In this document: positions 8,699 through 18,041 of the stretch, piece after piece
Layout of the letters: each line of letters starts with the position of its first letter
How positions within the stretch are numbered: position 1 is the stretch's first letter
DNA from: Bradyrhizobium sp. SZCCHNS1050
GTDB lineage: Bacteria > Pseudomonadota > Alphaproteobacteria > Rhizobiales > Xanthobacteraceae
NCBI RefSeq assembly: GCF_032484785.1
Contig: NZ_JAUETR010000002.1
Span: 744,001 to 808,000 of the forward strand
Direction of reading: 5' to 3'
Length of the DNA: 64,000 bases
Notes under the pieces: model-generated
Told to the model about the DNA's origin: nothing
Database searches by the model: none
Seen by the model: only the letters and a program-made list of their open reading frames with translations
Position numbers and translations under genes: made by a program

Positions 8699-8718
8699 GC
8701 GCCGCCTTGCGGCGGCGC
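8699..8718. terminator. Hairpin between convergent genes
   Basis: GCGCCGCC-TTGC-GGCGGCGC is a perfect 8-bp stem between the stops of the convergent genes at 8269 and 8737. It lies in a repeat-like stretch (8665-8735) reminiscent of dispersed Bradyrhizobium repeats. Confidence 0.5.
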
Positions 8719-8736
8719 TTTGCCCGCCCTGCGGCG

Positions 8737-10278
8737 TTACTTGAAACACACCGACTTGTCGTTCGGGTCGAACGAATTGCCCGGCATTGGCCGCAGCGGG
8801 GTCAGCTTGGGGTTGGCGGCCAGCAGCCGCTTCGAATAGGCCCCCAGCGCGGCGTTCATCGTGTTGAGCCGGTCCTGCGCGTCGGTGCGCTGCAGCGGCA
8901 GGGTGACCACGCCAGAGTTGTAGACCTCCGCACGCGACCATTGCTGGCCCTGCACGATGCGGCCGACGAGGCGCGACTTCAAATCGGCGGCGCTGTCACC
9001 GGCCGCGCTCTTGGCCCCGACGACGTTCGGCGGCAGCAGACTGGGGTTGACGATCCAGCCGCGCGGCTTGGCGACGTTGTTGCCGAACAGGATCAGCTCG
9101 TCGACGGTGTTGTTCAGCGCCACATAGTCGCGCAGCGGCAGGCTGGCGTCGCCGGTGCCGGTCTCCTGGACGTGGCTCGCCAGATGCGGGCCGGTGGCGC
9201 AATAGGTGCCGAAGCTGAGCTTGATGCTGCCGGAGCTCATGGCCATGTAGCTGCCGACATCCGAGCCGCCCGGCGGCGACGGCGCGTCGTCGCCGCAGAA
9301 GGTGCCGTGCGACGAGGCATCCTGCAGGGAGTGCAGATAGAGCCCGATCCGGGCGATCTGCACCGGCACCGGCGGCTTCCTGGGATCGTCGAACAGCACG
9401 CCGGTCGTCCGGCTCTTGTCGTCCAGCCAGGACTTGAGTTGGGTGTAGTCGACGACGCCGTTGCTGTTGTCGAGCACCTTCGGTCCCGAGGTGATGTTGA
9501 TGGCCGGCCCGATGGCGTAGTTCTCCAGCAGCGGCACGTTGCCGCTGATCGGCACGTTCGCCAGGCATTGCGGGCCGCTGAAGTTCGAGGAGCCGTTCGG
9601 CACCGTATATCCGGCGGTGCACAGCAGGCCCGGGCCGTCGTCGGGCTTCATCGCCCATTGCCGGAGATCGTACAGCGTGCCCTGATAGACGCTGTCGATG
9701 GTCACGGGATAGCCGGGGGGCGGATAGTGGAACGGATACACCGCCTGCACGCCGCTGGCGCCGTGCACGTCGGTGCCCTGCCCGTTCGGCGAGAAGTTCA
9801 ACAGGTAATGATACAGCGGCCCGTCGGTGGTGTTGTTGGTGCGCTGGAAGCCGTTGAACTTGGCGGTGATGTAGCTGGCGCCCGAATTGGTCGATGTCGC
9901 CTGCCCGCCGCACTGGTCGATCGGCGCATATTGCGCGTAGTCGGAATTCTCGTTGTAGGCGGCGATCCAATAGGCCACGTCGGCGCGATAGCCGAGCGCC
10001 TGGGCGATGAAATAGGTGGAGTCGGCGTGGACCATGCTGCGGCCGGGCGGGATGACGGCGAACTGCACCGCCTCGAGCAGGCAGCCCCGGTTGAGCGCCT
10101 CCGCCGGATTGCGGCACGCGCTGGCCGGCGCGAGACAATTCCTCAAGCCGTCCTTCACGCGCGGGATGCAGATGTCCTCCAGGAACGCCTGCGCGGGGTG
10201 CGGCGCGGTCAGGCCCCAGCCGAGAACGGACGATCCCACGACGACGGAGAGGGTCGACAATGCAAAGCCAATGCGCAT
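8737..10278 (-). CDS. Large secreted protein of unknown function, possible zinc hydrolase fold
   Basis: A 513-aa protein. The start is set by AAGGAG upstream of the ATG at 10278. A signal peptide covers about residues 1-32 (ending HPAQA-F). The mature part has many cysteines and two histidine-rich stretches: HADSTYFIAQALGY near residue 85 and LYLHSLQDASSHGTFCGDD near 320. The H-x3-D-x3-H pattern in an otherwise helical context resembles zinc-dependent phospholipase C / S1-P1 nuclease folds, but this is only a motif-level inference. It is a single-gene unit, convergent with 8269. I do not recognise the family. Confidence 0.75.
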   Translation of the reverse strand: MRIGFALSTLSVVVGSSVLGWGLTAPHPAQAFLEDICIPRVKDGLRNCLAPASACRNPAEALNRGCLLEAVQFAVIPPGRSMVHADSTYFIAQALGYRADVAYWIAAYNENSDYAQYAPIDQCGGQATSTNSGASYITAKFNGFQRTNNTTDGPLYHYLLNFSPNGQGTDVHGASGVQAVYPFHYPPPGYPVTIDSVYQGTLYDLRQWAMKPDDGPGLLCTAGYTVPNGSSNFSGPQCLANVPISGNVPLLENYAIGPAINITSGPKVLDNSNGVVDYTQLKSWLDDKSRTTGVLFDDPRKPPVPVQIARIGLYLHSLQDASSHGTFCGDDAPSPPGGSDVGSYMAMSSGSIKLSFGTYCATGPHLASHVQETGTGDASLPLRDYVALNNTVDELILFGNNVAKPRGWIVNPSLLPPNVVGAKSAAGDSAADLKSRLVGRIVQGQQWSRAEVYNSGVVTLPLQRTDAQDRLNTMNAALGAYSKRLLAANPKLTPLRPMPGNSFDPNDKSVCFK

Positions 10279-10535
10279 GAAAAACTCCTTGGTGATTGAA
10301 ATCCAGCCGGTCGGGAGCTGAACCATGGCCAAACGCCACGTCTCTCAAGCCACGCGAAACGCTGCGTGAGGCTTGCCTCGCGGATTCGGCGAGGATGATT
10401 TGCCCCCATCTCGATCAAAATATCAACCTATAGTTGTTATGACGAATGCATCGCCTTCGCAAAGATGCGCGCTGCTTGGCCCGCCGACGGCTCGCCGTTG
10501 ACGCAGGTCTTTCAGACTCGCATCATCACGCCCTG

Positions 10536-10810
10536 ATGTATCGCGATGTCACCGAGCCGCCGTCGGAGGTGCGCTATCGCTGCCCGTGCTGCCGCTTCCT
10601 CACCCTGGGTGAGCGCGGCGGGTTCGAGATCTGCCCGGTCTGCTATTGGGAGGACGACGGCCAGGACGACCACGATGCCGACCTCGTCCGTGGTGGTCCC
10701 AATGGAGCGCTGTCGCTGACCGAGGCACGCGCCAATTTCAAGACCCAAGGCGCCTCGGAGGCGGCGCATCGTGCGTGCGTCCGTCTCCCCCGGCGGGCGG
10801 CGAACGCTAG
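10536..10810 (+). pseudogene. CPCC family cysteine-rich protein, probably frameshifted
   Basis: From the ATG at 10536 the frame encodes MYRDVTEPP then YRCPCC, GGFEICPVCYWEDDGQDD and LSLTEARANF, the hallmark of the small zinc-binding CPCC family. After GASE the frame diverges and runs on to 10973 with no family similarity. Shifting frame near 10760 gives CVRPSPPAGGER and a stop at 10810, much like the usual VRPP.PEE ending. A one-base frameshift or sequencing error is the likely explanation. Confidence 0.6.
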
Positions 10811-10945
10811 CTCGTCGCACGATACGGGACCGTCATCGGCCCGACGGGAGACGCCGGATGTTGTCATCGCTGGATGCCACCACGCCAGCATAGCGATCGC
10901 AGGCGAGCACCAAGCGCTAGCGTCATGTCGCAGGGAACGAGCCGT

Positions 10946-11233
10946 TCAGCTCGCTCCGTCTCGTTTGCTATGAGCGTCGTTCTTCTCGCGCTGAGGAGAG
11001 ATCTTCCAGTCGCGACCTGCCTTACGGTGGTCCCAATCGATGCCGGGTCCCATCCGATGCAGCGTGTGCTGCTTCTGACGTTCGCTGGTCGACTGCCCCT
11101 TCTCTCTTGCCGGCACGCCTGAACTCGCTTTGGTCTCCGCGGGATTGGGGGAAGGTTTTCCTTGCCCCTGAGCGAACAAGGGATTGAGGCTGACTGACGC
11201 CAGCAAGACGATCATGAAGGCAAAAGTACGCAT
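10946..11233 (-). CDS. Small exported basic protein (hypothetical)
   Basis: A 95-aa protein. The start at 11233 is preceded by GGGAGAG on the minus strand. A signal peptide covers residues 1-22 (ends PLFA-QG). The mature chain is polar and basic, rich in Lys, Ser, Gln and Arg, with HRMGPGIDWDHRKAGRDWK near the end. No domain recognised. Confidence 0.6.
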   Translation of the reverse strand: MRTFAFMIVLLASVSLNPLFAQGQGKPSPNPAETKASSGVPAREKGQSTSERQKQHTLHRMGPGIDWDHRKAGRDWKISPQREKNDAHSKRDGAS

Positions 11234-11456
11234 GGAACGGCTCTCCCTTTGCATGTCACATCGACCATCCGGCCGCGACCTCGACAGGAGCACTCTGAAG
11301 GTCGCGGGCGGCTGCGGATTGATCTGGATCAGATATCCCGCGGGACCAGGCAATCGCGGCTCGCCGGAGCGGATTGACCAGCGATGGATGGAACATGCCT
11401 TTGCCTGAGCCGTTCCTGGGTGAAGTGCGGATCGCGGCTGTTTACAGAGCAGACAG

Positions 11457-11693
11457 ATGACCAAGTTTGCGAAGGGCGACCACGTCTCCTGGAACTCGGA
11501 GGCCGGCCGCGTGACCGGACGCATCGTCGCGGTGCATGTGCGCGACTTCGACTACAAGGGCTATCGTCACCGCGCCAGCAAGGACTCTCCGCAATACGAG
11601 ATCAAGAGCGACAAGAGCGACCACATCGCCGCTCACAAGGAGAGCGCCTTGACCAGGGTGAGCGGCGATGAGGCTCGCGGTTCGCAGGGATGA
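11457..11693 (+). CDS. DUF2945 (hypervirulence-associated TUDOR-domain) protein
   Basis: A 78-aa protein starting MTKFAKGDHVSWNSEAGRV, the standard opening of the DUF2945/HVA1 family, a small beta-barrel (tudor-like) domain. ASKDSPQYEIKSDKSDHIAAHKESALTRV is also family-typical in composition and order. The stop overlaps the next gene by four bases (ATGA), indicating an operon with the DUF488 gene. Its biochemical role is not established. Confidence 0.88.
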   Translation: MTKFAKGDHVSWNSEAGRVTGRIVAVHVRDFDYKGYRHRASKDSPQYEIKSDKSDHIAAHKESALTRVSGDEARGSQG

Positions 11694-12271
11694 CCGAGCA
11701 CTTACCCGCCAAGACCGCAATGACACGGGCGCGCGACGCGCTTCCCGTCTTCACCATCGGGCACTCCACGCGGACGATCGCCGAGTTCGTCACGCTGTTG
11801 CGGGCCGGCGAGGTTCAGCTCGTCGTCGATATCAGGCGCATCCCGCGCTCGCGGACCAACCCGCAGTACAATTCGGAGGTGCTGCCGGCCGAGCTCGCGC
11901 GCCATCAGATCGGCCATCTGCGCATTGCCGAGCTCGGCGGCCTGCGCAAGACGAGCGGCATTTCACCGGACACGAACGGCTTCTGGACCAACAAGAGCTT
12001 CCATCATTACGCTGACTACGCCCTGTCCGATGACTTCCGGCGCGGCTTCGATCGCCTGCTGACCGTGTCGGCCGCGCAACGCACGGCCATCATGTGCGCG
12101 GAGGCGGTGTGGTGGCGCTGTCATCGTCGCATCGTCGCCGACTACCTGATCGATGCCGGCCGCGCCGTGTATCATCTCATGGGCCACGACGAGGTTCGTG
12201 CGGCGACGTTATCTGAGGGTGCGGTGCGAGCCGGCGACAGATTGACCTATCCCGGCTCGAACAACGAATGA
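11690..12271 (+). CDS. DUF488 family protein
   Basis: A 193-aa protein with family motifs FTIGHSTRTIAEF (residues 21-33), VVDIRRIPRSRTNPQYN, LGGLRK and MCAEAVWWRCHRRIVADYL. DUF488 proteins are widespread, partly linked to stress or to nucleotide/RNA metabolism, but without a firm activity. It starts inside the end of the DUF2945 gene (ATGA overlap), so the two are co-translated. Confidence 0.9.
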   Translation: MTEHLPAKTAMTRARDALPVFTIGHSTRTIAEFVTLLRAGEVQLVVDIRRIPRSRTNPQYNSEVLPAELARHQIGHLRIAELGGLRKTSGISPDTNGFWTNKSFHHYADYALSDDFRRGFDRLLTVSAAQRTAIMCAEAVWWRCHRRIVADYLIDAGRAVYHLMGHDEVRAATLSEGAVRAGDRLTYPGSNNE

Positions 12272-12316
12272 CACGCAACTCGCGGCGCAGCCGACGCGCT
12301 CCGCATCGCGACCAGG

Positions 12317-12550
12317 CTAGGTCTCCTCCTCCATCGTCACCGCGACGGCGCCGATGGCCGACAGCCGCACCTTGTCGCCTTCGACGTCGGCGACGAGACC
12401 CTTGTCGATGAAGTGATGATGCCCCTTGTGGCTGCCCTCGCCGCTGTCCTTCCTGGTCAGCTTGATGCGGTTGCCGTCGACGCGGTCGACGGTGCCGACA
12501 TGCGCGCCGTCGGCGCCGATGACTTCCATGTGTTCCCTGATGTCCTGCAT
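12317..12550 (-). CDS. DUF2171 family protein
   Basis: A 77-aa protein. MQDIREHMEVIGADGAHVGTVD is the family opening (PRC-barrel-like small domain). The middle KGHHHFIDKGLVADVEGDKVRLS and an acidic MEEET end follow. AAGGAGACG lies ahead of the ATG at 12550. It is convergent with the DUF488 gene. Often found among stress-related small proteins; no defined activity. Confidence 0.85.
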   Translation of the reverse strand: MQDIREHMEVIGADGAHVGTVDRVDGNRIKLTRKDSGEGSHKGHHHFIDKGLVADVEGDKVRLSAIGAVAVTMEEET

Positions 12551-12635
12551 GACGCGTCTCCTTCATGGCTGATGATCGGTCTGAAACGGCCTCAACCGGC
12601 GGGGTGCCCGAACAGTTCCGTCCTCGCACGGAGCC

Positions 12636-12713
12636 GTCGGGCGGATCAGCGCAGCGTGATCCGCCCTTCCTCCGCAGGCGGCGGTTACGGCTGCGCCAAA
12701 CCCCGCCCTACGG
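12636..12713. repeat. GTAGGGCGG-type dispersed repeat, diverged copy C
   Basis: Starts GTCGGGCGGATCAGCGCAGCG and ends CCCCGCCCTACGG, a diverged relative of the elements at 6493 and 7877. It opens the repeat cluster that fills the gene-free stretch 12551-13385. Confidence 0.55.
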
Positions 12714-12719
12714 ACTCTC

Positions 12720-12834
12720 GTCATTGCGAGGAGCCGGAGGCGACGAAGCAATCCAGGGCGGCATGAGAATTCTGGAGTGCCGCGGATCCTGCCACGGGCT
12801 GCGCCTCGGCGGGGACCCGTCGGCTCGCAATGAC
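12720..12834. repeat. Dispersed repeat with GTCATTGCGAG inverted ends
   Basis: The left end GTCATTGCGAG (12720-12730) is matched by CTCGCAATGAC (12824-12834). The left part continues with GACGAAGCAATCCAG, the wording of a widespread intergenic repeat in Bradyrhizobiaceae (from memory). No coding potential. Confidence 0.7.
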
Positions 12835-12879
12835 GCAAAAACCCGCCTGCACCGACAAAGCTATTTCATCAGCGGCCTC

Positions 12880-13380
12880 AAGCTGATTTGGCCTGTCCAG
12901 TCCTTCGGTGAAAAATAAATCACTTTCGCTTTTTCAAAAATCATGATTGTCTACGCCCATCCCGGCCCGCCGAGAGGGGCGCATCGCGATCGTCACGAGA
13001 CGTGGGCCGGAGATGCGGTGGCTGTGAGTGTGCCGCAGCGGGCTTGAGGCCCGCCGACGAACGGCACGCTTGCGGACGTGAAGACGCGTGGTCCTGGCGC
13101 CCCGAAGCTGGCGCCAAGTGCGGTGGTGATGATGATCGCGCCGTGCGACGGTGGCTAACAAGCCGGACACCGGGGAGATCGCGACATAAGCGTGAAAACC
13201 ATCGCGCGGGGAATGCCGGGATGCCTCGGCTGAACCTGTGGTGACTGCCGCCTGCTTATCTTCTGCAGGCGGGCCATGGGTGCGGCCAGCGCCCGGCATT
13301 CCCCGCGCCCTCTCCCTTCAGAGGGCCGACGACCGGCAAGGCTCGGGCGCCATCTGCGTCGCGGGATCGCGTCCGCTTGG
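12880..13380. repeat. Long dispersed repeat, copy 1 (about 500 bp)
   Basis: Starts AAGCTGATTTGGCCTGTCC and contains blocks shared with 46338-46840: the GGGGCGCATCGCGATCGTCACG region, CGTGGTCCTGGC, CACCGGGGAG, CGCGGGGAATGCCGG, TGAACCTGTGGTGACTGCC, TTCTGCAGGCGGGCCATGGG and CGGCATTCCCCGCGCCCTCT. CGCGGGGAATGCCGG and CCGGCATTCCCCGCG form an inverted pair near the end. The small open frames in it are not supported as genes. Confidence 0.8.
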
Positions 13381-13385
13381 CGATG

Positions 13386-15455
13386 CTACGCCTTGCGCAC
13401 GGTGCCGAGGAAGCCCTCCACCGCCACGCGGAAACGATCGGCATCGGTGGACATGCGGCGGACGGAGTCGACCATCGCCGCGCCGGCATTGCCGGTCTGG
13501 CGGTTGAGCGCTGCGACCGAGCCGATCGTGTCGGTCACGGCGCGGGTGCCCTGGGCGGCATGCTGGAAGTTGCGCGAGATCTCGGTGGTGGCGGCGCGCT
13601 GCTCTTCGACCGCCGCGGCGATCGCCGTCATCTTCTCGTCGATGCTGGAGATGTTGTGGCTGATGGCGCGGATCGCCTCGACCGACTCGCCGGTGGCGGC
13701 CTGGATCTCGGCGATCTGGCGGGTGATGTCGTCGGTGGCGGTCGCCGTCTGCGCCGCGAGGTTCTTGACCTCGCCGGCGACCACGGCGAAGCCGCGGCCG
13801 GCTTCGCCGGCGCGCGCCGCCTCGATGGTCGCGTTGAGCGCCAGCAGGTTGGTCTGCGCGGCGATCGCGGTGATCATCTTGACCACCTCGCCGATGCGGT
13901 TGGCGGCGCGGTCGAGCATCTCGACGGTGGCGTTGGTCTGCGCCGCCTTCTCCACCGCCTGGCGCGCATCGGCCGCCGAGGCCTGCACCTGGGCCGCGAT
14001 CTCGGAGACCGACGCGGTCAGCTCCTCGGTGGCGGCGGCGATGGTCTCGAGATTGGTTGTCGCGGTCTCCGCGGCGCTGGCGACCGCGGCCGTCTGCTCG
14101 GTGGACTCATCGACCAGCTTGCGGACCTCGCCGGCGCTGGAATCGAGCTGGCCGGTCGAGTTGCCCATGCTGACGATGACCGCCTGCACGGTGTCGTCGA
14201 AGCTCTTGCAGGCGCTGTCGATCGCCTGCGAGCGCTCCAGCCGGCGGCCCTGGTCGAGCTCGCGCTCGCGCGACAGCTGCTCGGCGGTGGCGGCGCTCTC
14301 GCGCAGGCCCTCGAGGGCGGCAGCCATGGCGCCGAACTCGTCGGCATGAGCGAACTGCGGCACCGGCGTCTGGTAGTCGCGCTGGCCGATGCGCTGGATC
14401 GCCTGCATCAGGACGCCGACCGGGCGCATCAGGCGGACGCGCACCGCGCGCAGCGCCAGGCCGGCCACCACGAGCGCGGTGATGAAGGCGAGCGACTGGA
14501 CGATCAGGCTGCTCAGCGCCGCGGTCTTGATCTCCTCGGCGCGCGCGATCGAGCCGTCGAGCGCGGTCATGCCGATGGCGATGATGCCGGCGAACGGGCC
14601 CTGGCAGAACGCGTTCCATTCCGGCGCCGGCATCGCCGGCTTGCCGCTGCCGTCAAACCCCTTGGCGAGCTGGTCCATGCGCTGATGCGCGGCCTCGACC
14701 TCGGCGCGCGAGGTCTTCACGGCCCCGGCGAGCCCGGTGCTGCCGCCCCCCGCCAAGAGGTCGTCGAGCCCGGACCAGCCGGCCGCGACGGTGCCGCGCC
14801 ATTGCGCGATCGCGCCCTTCTGGGTGTCGTCGAGCGGCTTGGAGGCGTTGATGTTGGGACGCAGCGCCGAGCATTGCAGGCCGTAGCGGTCGCGGACCTG
14901 CCAGGCCAGCCGCCGCGCCTGCACCATCTTGGCGATCGCCGGATCGGTCATCCAGGCGCGGTTCGAGACGGCGAGCGAGGCAGCGTTGGCGACGTCCAGC
15001 GTCTTGGTCATTGCCTGGTACCAGGCCTGCGTACGCGCCAGCACGCGTTCGGAGCGCGGCTTCGCGGCTTCATCGAACAGCAGCTTGAACTGCGGAACCG
15101 TGGCGTCCCAGCTCGATTTCAACCCGGCCATGAGGTCGTCGCGCTCGGGCATGTCGACGCCGGCGAGCGCGGCGACGATGCCGTCATAGCCCTTGGCCTC
15201 GATGCCCTGATATTCGGTGAGCTTTGCGCGCGGATCGTCCTCGCTCAGCAGCACGCTCTGGATGTCGCCGCGGTGGGCGCGCATGACCAGGACGTTCTGG
15301 AAGATCGCCTTGTCGGCCGCGGTCAATTGCTCGGTCGCGACGCTCTCGCGATAGCGGCCCGCGGCGCCGCTCATCAGGATCGCCGTGGACACCAGGATGC
15401 CCGCCGCCAGCACCGACAACAGCACCATCAGCAGAGTACTGACCGATTTCTTCAT
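13386..15455 (-). CDS. Methyl-accepting chemotaxis protein
   Basis: A 689-aa transmembrane chemoreceptor that would control CheA/CheW signalling. A first membrane segment lies at about residues 7-29, then a 280-residue periplasmic helical sensor domain, a second membrane segment near 312-335 ([18 protein letters not shown]), a HAMP domain to about 390, and the cytoplasmic signalling domain with the conserved hairpin [17 protein letters not shown]. The [10 protein letters not shown] start at 15455 is chosen because it gives a normal first membrane anchor; upstream codons add a proline/arginine-rich stretch. The C-terminus lies beside repeat copy 1. The ligand is unknown. Confidence 0.93.
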   Translation of the reverse strand: MKKSVSTLLMVLLSVLAAGILVSTAILMSGAAGRYRESVATEQLTAADKAIFQNVLVMRAHRGDIQSVLLSEDDPRAKLTEYQGIEAKGYDGIVAALAGVDMPERDDLMAGLKSSWDATVPQFKLLFDEAAKPRSERVLARTQAWYQAMTKTLDVANAASLAVSNRAWMTDPAIAKMVQARRLAWQVRDRYGLQCSALRPNINASKPLDDTQKGAIAQWRGTVAAGWSGLDDLLAGGGSTGLAGAVKTSRAEVEAAHQRMDQLAKGFDGSGKPAMPAPEWNAFCQGPFAGIIAIGMTALDGSIARAEEIKTAALSSLIVQSLAFITALVVAGLALRAVRVRLMRPVGVLMQAIQRIGQRDYQTPVPQFAHADEFGAMAAALEGLRESAATAEQLSRERELDQGRRLERSQAIDSACKSFDDTVQAVIVSMGNSTGQLDSSAGEVRKLVDESTEQTAAVASAAETATTNLETIAAATEELTASVSEIAAQVQASAADARQAVEKAAQTNATVEMLDRAANRIGEVVKMITAIAAQTNLLALNATIEAARAGEAGRGFAVVAGEVKNLAAQTATATDDITRQIAEIQAATGESVEAIRAISHNISSIDEKMTAIAAAVEEQRAATTEISRNFQHAAQGTRAVTDTIGSVAALNRQTGNAGAAMVDSVRRMSTDADRFRVAVEGFLGTVRKA

Positions 15456-15517
15456 CACGCCCCGCCCCACACCAGAAAGTGGCAGGATGACGCGATTGCA
15501 CAAATTCTTCCTTAACC

Positions 15518-16399
15518 ATGGACCGGCACACCGGCGGCCGAGGTAATCAGTTGCCGAAATCCCCTGCCCCACGCCAACAAAAAATGCGCAAGCCGCAACG
15601 CGGCAGCCGCTGGCGCGCGCTGCGGCGCGATGCGAAGCGAATCGCAGGGCGCGGTGCGCAGTGGCTGGGCCGGACGGTGGGCGCGGCGCCGCGATGGATC
15701 AAGATCGCCTGCGGCGCCTTGGTGCTGCTCGTGACCTTCGCGCTGGTCAATCTGGCCTATCACGTCCTGCGCAAGCCGACCGAGCTGTTCGTGGTGACGG
15801 GTCATTCGCTCGACAAGGAGCCGGAAGAGACTTGGCGCCAATATGGCGCGCTGTTCCGTGAGAGCTCGACACGATCGATCACGCCGGAGCTGCTCGCCGC
15901 CCTGGCGCAGACCGAGAGCTCGGGCAATCCGGTGGCGCGCACCTATTGGCGCTGGCGCTTCGCATGGAATCCGTTCGCGCTGTATCAGCCGGCGTCCAGC
16001 GCCGTCGGCTTGTTCCAGATGACCGACGGCGCCTTTGCCGACGCCGCACGGTTCTGCATCCGGGATCACGAGGTGGTCAGCGACGGCTGTGGGTCACCGA
16101 GCCTGTACGTCCGCGCATGGCCGGCGCATGCGGTGGCGCTCACGGTGATCTCGCTCGACCGCCAGGTCGCTGCCGTGCTCGCGCGGCAGCCTGGCGCCAA
16201 GCCGAGCGCGCAGCAGCGGCAGGATCTCGCGGCCGTCATTCATCTGTGCGGCGCCGGGCCGGCGGCCGGGTTCGCGCGCCGTGGCTTCAAGCCGGCGGAT
16301 GGCGAGCGCTGCGGCGACCATTCGGTCGCCGGTTATCTCGGCCGCGTCAATGCGATGAAGAAGCAGTTTCAGAAGCTCTCGGCGGCGGAGCAGAGCTAG
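15518..16399 (+). CDS. Membrane-anchored lytic transglycosylase-like (SLT domain) protein
   Basis: A 293-aa protein. The N-terminus is very basic, followed by one membrane segment (about 61-85) and a periplasmic SLT-like domain: [15 protein letters not shown] (candidate catalytic Glu133) and [14 protein letters not shown], typical of soluble lytic transglycosylases that cleave peptidoglycan glycan strands. Two cysteine pairs follow. The start could be 15518 or an internal ATG at 15584; both keep the membrane anchor. It is divergent from the chemoreceptor with only 62 bp between. Confidence 0.82.
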   Translation: MDRHTGGRGNQLPKSPAPRQQKMRKPQRGSRWRALRRDAKRIAGRGAQWLGRTVGAAPRWIKIACGALVLLVTFALVNLAYHVLRKPTELFVVTGHSLDKEPEETWRQYGALFRESSTRSITPELLAALAQTESSGNPVARTYWRWRFAWNPFALYQPASSAVGLFQMTDGAFADAARFCIRDHEVVSDGCGSPSLYVRAWPAHAVALTVISLDRQVAAVLARQPGAKPSAQQRQDLAAVIHLCGAGPAAGFARRGFKPADGERCGDHSVAGYLGRVNAMKKQFQKLSAAEQS

Positions 16400-16545
16400 C
16401 GCATGGCGTCCGCTCGGCAACATCGCAGCCCGCCCGGTTCCGCGTTAAGCACGTCGGATTCACTGATGTGGGCAAAGCGCGCCCGTTAAGACATTGGCAA
16501 CGAACTGCCGCGCATTTTCTCCGTCCCATTAGTACAGGAGTCACC

Positions 16546-16830
16546 ATGTCAGAGATCGGCATTCCCGGCGCGCGCATCCGGTCCTTCATCGAGCGGATCG
16601 AGCACCTCGATGGCGAATTGGCGGAGCTGAACGAGCAGAAGAAGGAAGTGTTCGCCGAGGCCAAGGGCGAAGGCTTCGACGTCAAGATCCTGAAGGAGAT
16701 CATCAAGCTCAGGAAGCAGGACCAGGACGAGCGCGACGAGCACGAGACGCTGCTCGACACCTATCTCCGGGCGATGGAAGCGGCCGAGACCGGGCCGGCC
16801 AGCAAAAGCCCCGAGCGCAAGGCGGCGTGA
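16546..16830 (+). CDS. gapR: GapR family (DUF2312) DNA-binding protein
   Basis: A 94-aa helical protein with IRSFIERIEHLDGELAELNEQKKEVFAEAKGEGFDVKILKEIIKLRK, the conserved core of DUF2312. The Caulobacter member GapR is a nucleoid-associated protein that clamps overtwisted DNA and aids topoisomerases. The ATG at 16546 is preceded by CAGGAG. The C-terminal SPERKAA tail is variable. Single-gene unit. Confidence 0.9.
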   Translation: MSEIGIPGARIRSFIERIEHLDGELAELNEQKKEVFAEAKGEGFDVKILKEIIKLRKQDQDERDEHETLLDTYLRAMEAAETGPASKSPERKAA

Positions 16831-16959
16831 CGCTGCCGACCGACGATGGCGGCGCGCAGCCCATCTGCGCCGCGCGCTGCCCTCCCCGGGATTTTCCTTG
16901 CCCGGTTCCATCCGAGCCTCTAACGCTGCGCTACGCTTCTGCCCGCGCCCGAGGATGAG

Positions 16960-17310
16960 ATGACCGACGCAATGACCTGCCCGCAATGCCGCTCCGAGCA
17001 CGCCTATCAGGACGGCGCGCTATGGGTCTGTCCCGAATGCGGCCATGAATGGAGCGGCGACGCCGCCCTTGCGGCAGCGGCCGGCGACGACGCCAGCATC
17101 CGCGACGCCAACGGCAACGTTCTGGCCGACGGTGACAGCGTCATCGTCATCAAGGACCTGAAAGTGAAGGGATCGTCGTCGGTGGTGAAGGGCGGCACCA
17201 AGGTGCGCAACATCCGCCTGCAGGAGGCGAGCGACGGCCACAACATCGCCTGCAAGATCGACGGCATCGGCCAGATGAACCTGAAGTCGGAGTTCGTGCG
17301 CAAGGCGTAG
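16960..17310 (+). CDS. yjdM: Zinc-ribbon alkylphosphonate-utilisation-type protein YjdM
   Basis: A 116-aa protein. The N-terminal zinc ribbon CPQC...CPEC (residues 7-10 and 25-28) is followed by the family core [33 protein letters not shown] and [17 protein letters not shown]. The old name PhnA is misleading because the family is not phosphonoacetate hydrolase. Function remains unclear. Confidence 0.93.
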   Translation: MTDAMTCPQCRSEHAYQDGALWVCPECGHEWSGDAALAAAAGDDASIRDANGNVLADGDSVIVIKDLKVKGSSSVVKGGTKVRNIRLQEASDGHNIACKIDGIGQMNLKSEFVRKA

Positions 17311-17373
17311 AGCCTGGTGCTCCCGGAACATTCGCGACGCCATGGCGTTCGGATCGACAACGGGAGGATGGCC

Positions 17374-17565
17374 ATGCTGACGGACGACCAGATCGCGACG
17401 CTTTCGGATATCGGCCAGGCAATCGCCTTCTCGCCCGACCGGCAGGACGAACTCGATGGACTGATCCGCGAAGGTTATGTCGCCAAGGACGGCGACATCT
17501 ACGAGCTGACGGCAAAGGGGCAGAAGATCCTGACCGATCGAGGTGCCGGATTGAACGAGGCCTGA
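17374..17565 (+). CDS. Small hypothetical protein, possible winged-helix fold
   Basis: A 63-aa protein starting MLTDDQIATLSDIGQ. The central LIREGYVAKDGDIYELTAKGQKIL reads like the wing of a winged-helix domain. The start at 17374 is chosen for GGGAGG seven bases upstream; the ATG at 17368 is too close. It follows yjdM after 63 bp. Confidence 0.6.
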   Translation: MLTDDQIATLSDIGQAIAFSPDRQDELDGLIREGYVAKDGDIYELTAKGQKILTDRGAGLNEA

Positions 17566-18041
17566 CGGACCGGAGGCTCGCAGCACCGGGCATCGGGGCG
17601 TCGGTATCAGCGCCACCGGAAAGTCTGGCATCCGGCCAAATATCATGGGGGAATCGGCGGTTCGTCTGCAGACACCCTTGCGAATCGAACTCTGATTCAC
17701 CCAATGAACGGCGATATTCCGCCCGAAGACCGAAAACAATGTCCGCGGGCGCCGCAGGACTGCGCAGGCGCTGCCTGTTATTTGACGCAACAGGTCCGGC
17801 TCAGGCCCGGCACTCAGGCCGAACAACACAACACGGGCAAATCGCCAATTGATCGAGCAGCAAACGCAGGCCGGTTGCCGAACGCTGCGTGATCCAAGCA
17901 GTGAATCCGTCACACTTCTGTCGCCATGAAGTGACACCCGTAGCAATCCGTTCCGTAGCAGCACGGCGTGGATTCATAACTTGGCATGAACTCTGCTTTC
18001 CAGATCCTGACCGGGTCCCACTCTTTGGAGGCAGAATCAAC
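17566..18041. other. Gene-free stretch
   Basis: Only short overlapping open frames of poor codon quality are seen. I see no repeat, RNA gene or clear terminator. Confidence 0.5.

Noticed and set aside
8707..10299. 530-codon plus-strand open frame
   Set aside because: Antisense to the secreted-protein gene, which has the signal peptide and ribosome site.
12934..13299. Open frames inside the long dispersed repeat as genes
   Set aside because: Their sequence follows the repeat, is not in the same frame in both copies, and has no family support.
13377..15515. 712-codon plus-strand open frame
   Set aside because: It is the mirror of the chemoreceptor gene, with low-complexity His/Arg/Gly/Asp composition typical of antisense frames in GC-rich DNA.
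17704..17892. 62-codon open frame in the gap before the 18042 gene
   Set aside because: No ribosome site or recognisable domain.
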